A DNA stretch of 64,000 nt from Egaibacter danicus (lineage in GTDB: Bacteria > Pseudomonadota > Gammaproteobacteria > Burkholderiales > Burkholderiaceae_C), in the NCBI GenBank assembly GCA_016707075.1, contig JADJII010000003.1, forward strand, positions 186,001 to 250,000, written 5' to 3'. This document shows positions 42,318 to 51,260 of this stretch, piece after piece (the stretch's first letter is position 1; every line of letters starts with the position of its first letter). Under the pieces are notes generated by a model that did not search any database, was not told where the DNA came from, and worked only from the letters and a program-made list of their open reading frames with translations. A program made the translations under genes and the position numbers.

Positions 42318-44163
42318 AACCAATACAGGCCGTGAATGACTTTGTCATCAAGTTTGCCAATGTGAATGGCTCGGGCTCGGCGTCTGCCAACGAACTGTTT
42401 GCCAAAGCCATCCTGCGTATGGGCGTGCCGGTGAGCCCGCGCAACATTTTCCCCAGCAACATTCAGGGTCTGCCAACCTGGTACGAGGCGCGGGTCTGCG
42501 AAAAGGGCTACCACGGCCGCCGAGGCGGTGTTGACATGATGGTGGCGATGAATCCGCAAACCTGGGACGCCGATGTGGCCGAAATCGAGCCGGGGGCTAT
42601 CTTTTTTATGACAGCACCCGGCCCCTGCCACCGGAAAAATTTCGCGCGGACATCCAGGTCATTGGCATGCCGCTGACTGAAATCAGCAACGCTGTCTACA
42701 GCGATCCGCGCCAGCGCCAGTTGTTCAAGAACATCATCTACGTGGGTGCATTGTCGGTTCTGCTGGACATGGAAGCAGAGGTTTTCGAGAAGCTTTTCTC
42801 CGAGCAGTACAAGGGGAAGGAGCGGCTGCTGGAATCCAACATCCAGGCGCTTCATCTTGGGCGTGACTTTGTGAAAGAGCATCTCACGGCCCCGCTGGGC
42901 ATTCGTGTGAAGAAGTCCGATAACGTGGGTGACCAGATCTTCACTGATGGCAACAGTGCCGCCGCACTGGGGCTCATTTACGGCGGTGCCACGGTGGCGG
43001 CCTGGTATCCCATCACGCCGTCCTCTTCGGTACCGGAGGCATTCCAGAAATATTGCGACAAGTTCCGGGTAGACCCTGCTACCGGCCAGCATCACTATGC
43101 CATCGTGCAGGCCGAAGACGAACTGGCTTCCATCGGCATGGTGGTCGGGGCCGGCTGGAATGGCGCTCGGGCTTTTACCGCTACGTCGGGACCGGGAATT
43201 TCGCTGATGACGGAATTCATCGGCCTTGCTTACTTCGCCGAAATTCCCGTCACCATCATCAACGTGCAGCGCGGCGGGCCGTCCACCGGCATGCCCACCC
43301 GGACACAGCAGTCGGACCTGATCTCCTGCGCTTATGCATCCCATGGTGACACCAAGCACGTGCTGTTGTTTCCGCAGGACCCTCATGAGTGTTTTGAGCA
43401 TTCGGCTGCCGCACTGGACCTGGCTGACCGCCTGCAGACACCAATTTTTGTCATGACCGATCTGGACATTGGAATGAATCAGCGCCTGTGCAAACCCTTC
43501 GTATGGGACGACGCCCGTGAGTTTGACCGTGGCAAGGTCATGACTGCGGCCGAACTGGAGGCAGGCAAAGACTTTGGTCGCTATAAGGATGTGGATGGGG
43601 ACGGTATTCCCTGGCGCACGTTGCCGGGCACGCATCCGACCAAGGGCGCTTTCTTCACCCGCGGGACGACCAGAGACCCGTATGCGCGGTACTCCGAGCG
43701 CGGACCAGACTACATTTACAACATGGAGCGCCTGTTGAAAAAGTTCCGCACGGCTGCGGACCTTGTGCCGCAGCCCGTGTTGCGTAGTGCCCCGCAAAAG
43801 ACGCAGCTGGGCGTAATCTACTTCGGCTCCACCAGCCCGGCCATGCGCGAGGCACTGGATGTCCTGGAGAGCGAAGGCATGCATCTCGATGCCCTGCGGC
43901 TGTGTGCGTTTCCGTTCCCGGAGTCGGTCAGCCGCTTTATTGCCGGGCATGAAAAAGTCTTTGTTGTGGAGCAGAACCGCGACGCCCAAATGCACTCGAT
44001 GCTGGTCAATGAACTGGACATCGACCCGGCTCGTCTGGTGCGTGTGCTGCACTACGACGGCACCCCTATTACCGCCCGTTTCATTGCAGGTGCCATCCGG
44101 AAAAGTGGGCATCCGGCACCACTGGAGAGTGCAAATCTGTCACGCAAAAAGGAGCTTGCATGA
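42314..44163 (+). CDS. 2-oxoacid:ferredoxin oxidoreductase alpha (gamma-alpha fused) subunit, with a one-base frameshift
   Basis: Two frames join to one subunit of about 616 residues. The gamma-like part MKPIQAVNDFVIKFANVNGS to VAEIEPG is in one frame; LFYDSTRPLPPEKFRADIQV then IGMPLTEISNAVYSD follows in the next frame. The break is in the G run at 42592-42596 (five G where CCG GGG GGC needs six). The alpha part has GNSAAALGLIYGGATVAAWYPITPSSSVPE and ATSGPGISLMTEFIGLAYFAEIPVTIINVQRGGPSTGMPT, typical of the family. It binds CoA/TPP together with the beta subunit. As written, translation would stop at 42676. Confidence 0.82.
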
Positions 44164-45215
44164 CCTATCTCGCAAAACCCCGGCTGCACCATCCCTCACT
44201 GAGCACCAACAAGGTTGGCTACACGCGCCGCGACTACGAGGGTCGCATTTCCACGCTGTGCGCGGGCTGCGGGCATGACTCCATTTCGGCGGCCATCATT
44301 CAGGCTTGCTGGGAACTCGACATTGAGCCGCATCGTGTGGCCAAACTCTCGGGCATTGGATGCAGTTCAAAAACGCCCGACTATTTTCTGGGTGCCTCGC
44401 ACGGGTTCAACACCGTGCATGGGCGCATGCCGTCGGTGCTGACCGGGGCCAACCTCGCCAATCGTGACTTGCTGTACCTGGGTGTGTCTGGTGACGGCGA
44501 TTCGGCATCCATTGGTCTGGGGCAATTCGCCAACGCCATGCGGCGTGGCGTCCGGATGGCCTACATCGTTGAAAACAACGGTGTCTATGGCCTGACCAAG
44601 GGCCAGTTCTCCGCTACGGCTGACCGGGGCTCCAGGAGCAAAAAGGGTGTGGTTAACAACGACAGCCCGGTGGATCTGGTGGGCATCGCCCTGCAGCTCG
44701 GCGCAACCTATGTGGCCCGCAGCTTTTCGGGCGACAAGGCGCAGCTGGTGCCGTTGATCAAGGGCGCCATGACGCACGGCGGTGCAGCCTTCATCGATGT
44801 CATCAGCCCCTGCGTCACCTTCAACAACCATGGCGGAAGCACCAAGAGTTATGACTACGTTCGCCAGCACAACGATGCGGTGAGCCGAATCGACTTCGTC
44901 TCGCCGCGCAGCGAGATCACTACCCAATATGAGCCCGGCTCGCTGGTGGAGGTGCAACAGCACGATGGCTCCGTGCTGCGGCTGCGCAAGCTGCACCCGG
45001 ACTACGATCCTACTGATCGTTACGCGGCGATGAGCTACCTGAATGCGCATGACGCACGCGGTGAAGTGGTGACGGGACTGCTCTACGTGGACCCGATGGC
45101 AACTGATCTGCACACGGCGCTCAATACCACTGACAAGCCGCTTAACTCACTTGGTGCGGCCCAGCTTTGCCCAGGTACCCGTGCGCTGGACAAAATCAAC
45201 GCGGGCCTGCGCTAG
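44160..45215 (+). CDS. 2-oxoacid:ferredoxin oxidoreductase beta subunit (TPP-binding)
   Basis: The 351-residue subunit has LCAGCGHDSISAAI with the first Fe-S cysteines, GIGCSSKTPDYFLG with further cysteine, and the TPP motif GVSGDGDSASIGLGQFANAMRRGVRMAYIVENNGVYGLTKGQ. It would decarboxylate 2-oxoglutarate or another 2-oxoacid to an acyl-CoA, or run in reverse with reduced ferredoxin. The start overlaps the alpha stop (ATGA). Specificity (2-oxoglutarate, pyruvate or branched) is not determined from sequence. Confidence 0.9.
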   Translation: MTYLAKPRLHHPSLSTNKVGYTRRDYEGRISTLCAGCGHDSISAAIIQACWELDIEPHRVAKLSGIGCSSKTPDYFLGASHGFNTVHGRMPSVLTGANLANRDLLYLGVSGDGDSASIGLGQFANAMRRGVRMAYIVENNGVYGLTKGQFSATADRGSRSKKGVVNNDSPVDLVGIALQLGATYVARSFSGDKAQLVPLIKGAMTHGGAAFIDVISPCVTFNNHGGSTKSYDYVRQHNDAVSRIDFVSPRSEITTQYEPGSLVEVQQHDGSVLRLRKLHPDYDPTDRYAAMSYLNAHDARGEVVTGLLYVDPMATDLHTALNTTDKPLNSLGAAQLCPGTRALDKINAGLR

Positions 45216-45261
45216 GCAGCGGCAGGCTGGTATCACATTGTTATCTGGAAGGGCTGCAATC

Positions 45262-45702
45262 ATGACTGAACGCACCGTTTTTCAATCCATTTCCCTGCGC
45301 CATGTGGTCAGCCTGGGTCCACAGGCCAGCATCTGGGAGGCCGCCTGTGTCATGACCAAAGCCAATTGCGGCAGTGTGCTGATCGTGGACACGCTGGGTA
45401 CCTTGCTGGGCATCGTGACTGAACGGGATCTCATGACGCGGGTACTGGCCAAGGCGCTCAGCCCCAAAAAAACCAAAGTGGCAGATGTCATGACCCACAG
45501 CCCGATCTGCGTTGGCCCCGACATGCTGGTATCCGATGCAGTGGTGATCATGATCGAGCGCGGCTTTCGACACCTGCCGATCATGGGTGCCGGGTCGAAA
45601 ATACTGGGTGTCTTCTCGGTGCGCGACGCCTTGCCGCGCGAGATCGGCACAGCGGTCAGCATCGCAGAATTTCACGAACAGGTGAACGACGCACTGGGTT
45701 AG
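45262..45702 (+). CDS. CBS-domain protein
   Basis: The 146-residue protein has two CBS motifs: VSLGPQASIWEAACVMTKANCGSVLIVDTLGTLLGIVTERDLMTRVLA and VGPDMLVSDAVVIMIERGFRHLPIMGAGSKILGVFSVRDALPRE. Paired CBS motifs bind adenine nucleotides. With GIVTERDL and GVFSVRD it is a complete two-motif protein with no effector domain. It lies 46 bp after the 2-oxoacid oxidoreductase beta gene and may respond to energy state for that enzyme, which is inference. The ATG at 45262 is used; an in-frame longer start overlaps korB-type coding sequence and is rejected. Confidence 0.85.
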   Translation: MTERTVFQSISLRHVVSLGPQASIWEAACVMTKANCGSVLIVDTLGTLLGIVTERDLMTRVLAKALSPKKTKVADVMTHSPICVGPDMLVSDAVVIMIERGFRHLPIMGAGSKILGVFSVRDALPREIGTAVSIAEFHEQVNDALG

Positions 45703-45831
45703 TCCCTCCGGCAAGCCACCGGGTGGTAACCGGAGTCAGGGGGATTTATCCGGCTTTTTGCCGCTTTTCCTGCATTTGCGCCGGACTGGGATCCCATACC
45801 CTTGACGCATTCTTGTTGAGGAGATCCGGTC

Positions 45832-46119
45832 ATGAGTCCGTTGCAAACCTATCAGGGGGTAGACCCCGTCCGCTTTGTTCCTGCAGCCCCCCGCGATGCT
45901 TCAAACGGGTATGCAGATGCTCCTAAAGTCTGGCTTTCAGGCCCCTTGGAGACGTTTTCCCTATGCATGGCTTCTCATGGCCTGTGTGTCAGCAGTGCCA
46001 TGATGCTGGATGACAAAACCTATGCTATCCAGCAGATCACCTGCGCGCAGGCGCTGGGCGACGACATGCTGGGCGATCTGGCCCTGGCGCTTTCCCGACA
46101 GCTGAAACTACAGCAATGA
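45832..46119 (+). CDS. Hypothetical protein upstream of the chemoreceptor gene
   Basis: The 95-residue protein (MSPLQTYQGVDPVRFVPAAP at the start, LGDDMLGDLALALSRQLKLQQ at the end) has no family I recognise. GAGGAG lies before the ATG and its end overlaps the chemoreceptor start by 4 bp (ATGA). It is soluble in appearance, with three cysteines. Co-translation with the receptor suggests a related role, but nothing in the sequence says which. Confidence 0.65.
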   Translation: MSPLQTYQGVDPVRFVPAAPRDASNGYADAPKVWLSGPLETFSLCMASHGLCVSSAMMLDDKTYAIQQITCAQALGDDMLGDLALALSRQLKLQQ

Positions 46120-48455
46120 ACACTTCTGACGAACGTATGGGCATCTGGGGGCCCGGAGTCTGGCTGGCCCGCCAATCACGTTTGCCAGTCAAACTGGTCA
46201 TGCTGGCTGTCGTGCTGCTGATCCCGCTAGTCGTAGTCATTGTGCTGTTGGTGCAACGCCAGAGCAGGGAGTTGTCCGTTTCGGTTACGGAAATCGAGGG
46301 ACTGGCGATTGTCCGGCCGGTGTCTGGCGTCATCACGCTGGTGCAAAAACATCGGGGACTGACGAACATCCTGTTGTCTGGCAATGCGTCAGTGCAGGCC
46401 GAACTGGACAAAATCCGCACCGACTTGATACAGGCCAGCGAGGGAACTCTCACAGCCATCAAAGCGAGCCGTTCCTTTGACCAGACACCTCAGTGGCAGG
46501 CCCTGGAGACTCGCCTGAAGCGCCTTGCTGCGGACACCCAGGGAGCTACAGTAGCGGATAGTTTCAAGCTGCACAGTGAACTGGTGCGTGACTTGCGCCA
46601 ATGGGTTTATATGTTGGGTGATGTGTCGGGTTTGCTGTACGACTCTGAGCCCGTGGCCTATCTGCTGATGGACATGGTGGTGTCCCGCACCATCCCCTGG
46701 TCCGAGCAACTCGGCCAGCTCCTGGGTGCAGGCGCAGGCCTGCTGGCCAAAGTACAGGCTGAACCCGCCGGCGAGGCTGCCACGCGCATCCGCCTGGTCC
46801 AATTCACCGAGACCTTGAATGACCTGCGTTTTGCGCAGGAGGTGCTCAAGCGAAATGGGGAGTCAGGTCTGGGCATGGAAGCAGCCCTTGAGGCGTCTGA
46901 TCGATTCGCAAGCCAGGCGGCTGACGCTTTTTCTGGTACCAGTACCCAGCCACGCGACGCTTCGTCGTATTTTGCAGCGAGTACCTATGCCATTGAAGCC
47001 ATTTTGGTTGCGCAAACCCGAATGACCGAGCGGCTGGATCAGCGTTTGAAGAACCGGGAAAATGCACTGACCCTGCAGCGCAACGGGCTGATTGCCGCTG
47101 CCGTGTTGGGCCTGCTGGTGTTGCTGTACCTGCTCACCACCTTCTTCAAGGCTTTTTCGATCGACCTGAAGCGACTGAGCTTCGCGATGGAACAACTGGC
47201 TGCAGGCAACCTGCGGGTGGCAGGGTCGGTTCGCAGCAAGGATGAGATTGGTGATCTGGCGGACATTCTCAAACGCATGATCGGAAACATATCCGCCATG
47301 GTGGCTGCTGTGGGGAGCGACGCTGCCCTGGTCGCACACGCAGGCCACGAACTCAGTATTGGCAACCGCGATCTGGCTGACCGGACCGAGCAGCAGGCCG
47401 CCAATCTGGAGCAAACTGCTGCCAGCGTGCAGGAACTGGCCTCCACCGTCGAGAGAAACGCACAGACAGCCAGTGACGTGGACCGACAGACCCTGAGCGT
47501 TCGCGGCATTGCCGAGGCCGGCGCGCAATCCATGCAGGCTTCCATCCAGTCGATTGAAGCCATTCAGGCCGGTGCGCGCCGCATGAACGAAATCATCGGT
47601 GTCATTGATGGACTGGCTTTCCAGACCAACATACTGGCTCTGAATGCAGCGGTGGAAGCCGCCCGGGCCGGCGAACAGGGGCGTGGCTTTGCCGTGGTGG
47701 CCAGCGAGGTACGCTCTCTGGCGCAGCGCTCAGCTGCAAGCGCACGCGAAATTCGCGACCTGATTCAGACGTCTTCAATGCAGGTGGAGACCAGCGTGGC
47801 GCAGATCAGGGGTGCGGGTGAAGGTATTGCCCGCATTGTGTCTGGCATCCGCGAGGTGTCAGACAGTATTTCCCAGATTTCCAGAGCCAGTACCGAGCAG
47901 AGCACCGGACTTTCCGAGGTGTCATCGGCCGTGGCCCAACTCGACGAGATCACGCAGCGTAACGCCCAGATGGTGGAACGCGCGGTGGCCCAGTCCAACG
48001 ACCTGGAGAACCAGGCAGGCTCGCTCTCTGCCGCGATCGGTAATTTCAGGCTGCAGCAGGGCGTAGCGCTGGAAGCGGTTGCGTTGGTAGAGCGTGCCGC
48101 CGCCTATCGAACGCAATGCGGCGCACGCGAAGCCTTCCTGCGTGGCTTGACGGTCAAGGAAAACAACTTTCATGACCGCGACATGTACGTGTTCGTGCTG
48201 GATGGCAATGGCACCTACCTGGCGTTTGGGGGTAACCCCGCCAAGGTCGGCACGCGGGTACAGGATGTTCCAGGTATAGATGGCGACGGTTTGACACGTG
48301 CCATTGTGAATCAGGCTTCGCAAGGGCCTGGTTGGGTTGAATACAACATCACAAACCCGGTATCGGGCAAGGTCCAGACCAAGATGTCATTTGTGCAGCA
48401 GGTGGATGACACCTTTATGGGCTGTGGCGTTTACAAGAATCTTGTGGTTGCCTAA
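46116..48455 (+). CDS. Methyl-accepting chemotaxis protein with a C-terminal Cache domain
   Basis: The 779-residue receptor has a membrane helix (about 24-46), a helical periplasmic domain (IVRPVSGVITLVQKHRGLTN onward, nitrate/nitrite-sensor-like), a second helix (about 325-346), HAMP, and a signalling domain with the hairpin tip VIDGLAFQTNILALNAAVEAARAGEQGRGFAVVASEVRSLAQRSA. After that, at about residues 660-779, comes a cytoplasmic Cache-like domain (FHDRDMYVFVLDGNGTYLAFGGNPAKVGTRVQDVPGIDGDGL, then GCGVYKNL). That domain resembles the secreted protein at 62398. Convergent with the RnfB-like gene, with a 4-bp overlap. Confidence 0.9.
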   Translation: MNTSDERMGIWGPGVWLARQSRLPVKLVMLAVVLLIPLVVVIVLLVQRQSRELSVSVTEIEGLAIVRPVSGVITLVQKHRGLTNILLSGNASVQAELDKIRTDLIQASEGTLTAIKASRSFDQTPQWQALETRLKRLAADTQGATVADSFKLHSELVRDLRQWVYMLGDVSGLLYDSEPVAYLLMDMVVSRTIPWSEQLGQLLGAGAGLLAKVQAEPAGEAATRIRLVQFTETLNDLRFAQEVLKRNGESGLGMEAALEASDRFASQAADAFSGTSTQPRDASSYFAASTYAIEAILVAQTRMTERLDQRLKNRENALTLQRNGLIAAAVLGLLVLLYLLTTFFKAFSIDLKRLSFAMEQLAAGNLRVAGSVRSKDEIGDLADILKRMIGNISAMVAAVGSDAALVAHAGHELSIGNRDLADRTEQQAANLEQTAASVQELASTVERNAQTASDVDRQTLSVRGIAEAGAQSMQASIQSIEAIQAGARRMNEIIGVIDGLAFQTNILALNAAVEAARAGEQGRGFAVVASEVRSLAQRSAASAREIRDLIQTSSMQVETSVAQIRGAGEGIARIVSGIREVSDSISQISRASTEQSTGLSEVSSAVAQLDEITQRNAQMVERAVAQSNDLENQAGSLSAAIGNFRLQQGVALEAVALVERAAAYRTQCGAREAFLRGLTVKENNFHDRDMYVFVLDGNGTYLAFGGNPAKVGTRVQDVPGIDGDGLTRAIVNQASQGPGWVEYNITNPVSGKVQTKMSFVQQVDDTFMGCGVYKNLVVA

Positions 48456-49132
48456 GTCGGCGTGTCAGGGGGCAGGGGGCCAGCTGCCGCTTTCGCTCTG
48501 GCGCGTGCCAGAGCGGCTTCGATTACCGCCCGCTTTTTGTCCAGCACCACGGGGTTGGTGTGCTGTGAATGACTGGCCAGATCGGCCAGCTTCATTTTGG
48601 CCTTTGCTTCAAGCCTTTTGGCATTCTCACCCTCGTCCCTGTTGCGTCGGTAGCTACTGAATTCATAGCGATCACGGGCTTGATCGGCCAGCGCCTGCGG
48701 CCAGGCTGCCCACGCGGTGGCCTCACCGGTGACATTCTCCAGCGAAATGCAATCCACCGGGCACGCCGGCACGCACAATTCACACCCTGTGCAATACGAC
48801 TCGATAACCGTGTGCATCAACTTGTTGGTGCCCAGTATGGCGTCGGTGGGACAGGCCTTGATGCAGAGCGTACAGCCGATGCACCACGCCTCGTCGATCA
48901 CCGCAACCGTTCTGGGGCCTTCCAGCCCATTGGCCGGGTTCAGGGGGGTGACGCGCTGACCGGTGAGCGCAGCCAGGCGCCGTATGCCTTCGGCGCCGCC
49001 CGGCGGGCACTGGTTGATGGGAGCTCGCCCGGTGGCTATGGCCTGGGCATAGGCCGCGCAGTCAGGATAACCACAACGTGTGCACTGGGTCTGGGGCAGT
49101 GCCGCCAGAATCCGGGCGACGAGTTCAGGCAT
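48452..49132 (-). CDS. RnfB-like ferredoxin without membrane anchor
   Basis: The 226-residue protein has an N-terminal CTRCGYPDCAAYAQAI cluster of the RnfB/Fe-S domain, then two 4Fe-4S motifs (CIGCTLCIKACPTDA and CTGCELCVPACPVDC), and a basic coiled tail (KRLEAKAKMKLADLA). It lacks the hydrophobic N-terminus of true RnfB and no rnfACDGE genes are in the window, so it is an orphan ferredoxin of the RnfB type (also named RsxB-like). A copy of the 65-bp repeat lies in frame at 48629-48670 and gives RYEFSSYRRN. PhaZ lies 23 bp upstream on the same strand. Confidence 0.85.
   Translation of the reverse strand: MPELVARILAALPQTQCTRCGYPDCAAYAQAIATGRAPINQCPPGGAEGIRRLAALTGQRVTPLNPANGLEGPRTVAVIDEAWCIGCTLCIKACPTDAILGTNKLMHTVIESYCTGCELCVPACPVDCISLENVTGEATAWAAWPQALADQARDRYEFSSYRRNRDEGENAKRLEAKAKMKLADLASHSQHTNPVVLDKKRAVIEAALARARAKAAAGPLPPDTPT
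48629..48670 (+). repeat. Diverged 65-bp repeat, copy J, inside the rnfB-like gene
   Basis: CACCCTCGTCCCTGTTGCGT followed by CGGTAGCTACTGAATTCATAG and CG matches the 3' half of copy C. It lies on the plus strand, as do all copies, within a minus-strand gene, so the gene reads its complement. It falls between the ferredoxin core and the basic tail. Confidence 0.6.
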
Positions 49133-49155
49133 GGCTCATGGGTCTGGCCAACCGG

Positions 49156-50592
49156 TTATTTCTTGCGGGCAACCTTTGTTGCTACCGGCTTCATGACAGG
49201 TCTGGATGCAGGTTTGGCCACTGCTTTTACGACTGGTTTTGCTGCAGTTTTCGTAGCGGCTCGCGCAGATTTGACGCCGACTGAGGCCACTTTTGGCTTT
49301 GATACTGGTGACCCTTTGGTCGTGGAGGCCGGTTGATGAGCGAGGATGAACGCCTTGACCTTCGGGTAAACCATTTCTCGCCAGCGACGGCCAGAGAAGA
49401 TGCCGTAGTGACCGGCACCTTTGACTTCCAGGTGGTGCTGCTGCGTGTTGGTGACGCCACTGCAAATGTCATGCACGGCAGCAGTCTGGCCGGAGCCGGA
49501 AATATCGTCCAGTTCACCCTCCACCGAAAACAGGGCAGTGGTCCTGATGTCCTGCGGACGCACACGCTCGATCCTGCCGTCCACGCCCTTGACATCCCAA
49601 GTGCCGTTGACCAGCGCAAAGTCCTGGAAAACAACCCGGATGGTTTCCAGGTAGTAATCGGCATCCATGTCGAGTACAGCGTTGTACTCGTCATAGAACT
49701 TGCGGTGGGCTTCGGCGCTGGCATCGTCGCCCTTGATCAGGTCCTTGAAATAGTCGTAATGGCTGTTGGCATGATTGCTGGGGTTCATGGCCACGAAGCC
49801 AGAATGCTGCAAAAAGCCGGGGTACACGCGGCGTCCGGCGCCAGCAAAGCTGGTAGGCACGCGGAAGATGACGTTATTCTCGAACCAGCTATGGCTTTTG
49901 TTCATGGCCAGATTGTTGACCGCCGTGGGGGATTTGCGCGCGTCAATCGGGCCGCCCATCATGGTCATGGACAGGGGTGTTTTTTCCTTGCGGCTGGCCA
50001 TCAGCGACACGGCAGCCAGCACCGGGACCGTGGGCTGGCAAACGCTCATCACATGGCAGTTGCCATACTGGGCTTGCAGGTGGCGGATGAATTCCTGCAC
50101 ATAGTTGACATAGTCGTCCAGGTGAAACTCGCCTTCGGACACAGGGATCAGGCGGGCATTCTTCCAGTCGGTGATGTAGACCTTGTGGTCCTTGAGCATG
50201 GTCTTGACCGTGTCGCGCAAAAGCGTCGCGTAGTGGCCTGACAGGGGGGCAACAATGAGAACGGCAGGCTGCTCTTTCAGCTTGTCCAGCGTTTTTGTGT
50301 CGTCGGTGAATCGCTTGAAGCGGCGCAGCTCGCAAAACGGCTTGTTGATCTCCACGCGTTCGTGAATGGCCACGCCCACACCGTCCACATCGACCGTGCG
50401 CAGACCGAATTCCGGTTTTTCGTAGTCTTTGCCAAGCCGGTGAATCAGGTCATAGCCCGCTGAAATGCGCTGTGCCAGCGGCAATTGCCCCAGAGGAGAG
50501 AGGCGATTGTTATAAATCTTGGCAGCTGCCTGCGCGAAATCGGCAAACGGCTCCATCAGGGAGCGTTGGGTTTCATACAGTTGATACAGCAT
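49156..50592 (-). CDS. phaZ: Intracellular polyhydroxybutyrate depolymerase with basic C-terminal tail
   Basis: The 478-residue protein is of the PhaZ1 type, with MLYQLYETQRSLMEPFADFAQ at the N-terminus and the active-site region HVMSVCQPTVPVLAAV, where C185 takes the place of the lipase serine as in the Ralstonia enzyme. GAGHYGIFSGRRWREMVYPKVKAFI carries the catalytic histidine. The last 50 residues are a Lys/Ala/Val-rich run (TKTAAKPVVKAVAKPASRPV) like histone- or phasin-type tails, beyond the usual end of the family. It would break down stored PHB. Confidence 0.9.
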   Translation of the reverse strand: MLYQLYETQRSLMEPFADFAQAAAKIYNNRLSPLGQLPLAQRISAGYDLIHRLGKDYEKPEFGLRTVDVDGVGVAIHERVEINKPFCELRRFKRFTDDTKTLDKLKEQPAVLIVAPLSGHYATLLRDTVKTMLKDHKVYITDWKNARLIPVSEGEFHLDDYVNYVQEFIRHLQAQYGNCHVMSVCQPTVPVLAAVSLMASRKEKTPLSMTMMGGPIDARKSPTAVNNLAMNKSHSWFENNVIFRVPTSFAGAGRRVYPGFLQHSGFVAMNPSNHANSHYDYFKDLIKGDDASAEAHRKFYDEYNAVLDMDADYYLETIRVVFQDFALVNGTWDVKGVDGRIERVRPQDIRTTALFSVEGELDDISGSGQTAAVHDICSGVTNTQQHHLEVKGAGHYGIFSGRRWREMVYPKVKAFILAHQPASTTKGSPVSKPKVASVGVKSARAATKTAAKPVVKAVAKPASRPVMKPVATKVARKK

Positions 50593-50678
50593 GGAGAGAG
50601 AACTTTCAGAAAATGTTGCAGTGCAATATAACAGCTGTTACTGTCTGGAAACTTGGGTGATTACCCCAATTTCGACAT

Positions 50679-51260
50679 TTATCCCATATTCTGGATGCTT
50701 AGCCAATCCCAGCGATCCTGGTAACTGCGGGCTTTTTCCGCAAAAAGCGGGGCATGGTTACACAGTGGATTCGGTTTTAGCACGCCCTGGTACAAATCAT
50801 CGAGTCCGTAGGGTGCGTATAGGGCAAGGTCCAGTTCGCCTGATTCAGCGCGGTTTTGCAGACCTACACAGGTGCAGGGCACCAGAAACCGGTCAATCCC
50901 GCTTTGGGAGCTGGTGAGCGGCTCATACGGGAAACCAAAGTAAGCCGCGTACCAGGTGTGCACCCGCGCCTGGTTTTTGGCCTCCACGGTGACGCCCAGA
51001 TCGGCAAAGCAGGACTCCACGCGCTGTGAGACTGCCATCTCGGCGACCTCGGACAGATCAGCGGGGTCAAAGTAAAACAGGTCGTAGTCCTTGATGCCTG
51101 TCTCGGGCGGCCGCGCGCTGCTGACGTTCCAGACGGTCTGGAACAGGCAACCGGCTACCAGCCAGGCATCGGGCAGGTTAAGCGAAGGAAGCCGCTCCAG
51201 AATGGCCCGATTGAACCGGTTCTGGAGCGCATCGGCGATGAACTGTGCAGGCTGGATTAT
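50679..51260 (-). CDS. DUF925-type nucleotidyltransferase, start codon not recognisable
   Basis: Coding similarity runs from about 51254 (QPAQFIADALQNRFNRAILE) through LPDAWLVAGCLFQTVWN and IKDYDLFYFDP to the stop at 50679, as expected for a roughly 190-residue nucleotidyltransferase-like DUF925 protein. The first ATG in frame is only at 51038, past the conserved GCLFQTVWN and DYDLFYFD motifs, and no GTG or TTG is in frame before it. The codon after the aminotransferase stop is ATA (51258-51260), so an ATG may have mutated, or the start is non-standard, or there is a sequence error. It lies just behind the aminotransferase in the same frame. Confidence 0.6.
   Translation of the reverse strand: MIQPAQFIADALQNRFNRAILERLPSLNLPDAWLVAGCLFQTVWNVSSARPPETGIKDYDLFYFDPADLSEVAEMAVSQRVESCFADLGVTVEAKNQARVHTWYAAYFGFPYEPLTSSQSGIDRFLVPCTCVGLQNRAESGELDLALYAPYGLDDLYQGVLKPNPLCNHAPLFAEKARSYQDRWDWLSIQNMG

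Noticed and set aside
49333..50241. Long plus-strand reading frame opposite phaZ
   Set aside because: It is a shadow of a well-conserved minus-strand gene with catalytic motifs; its own translation has no family features.
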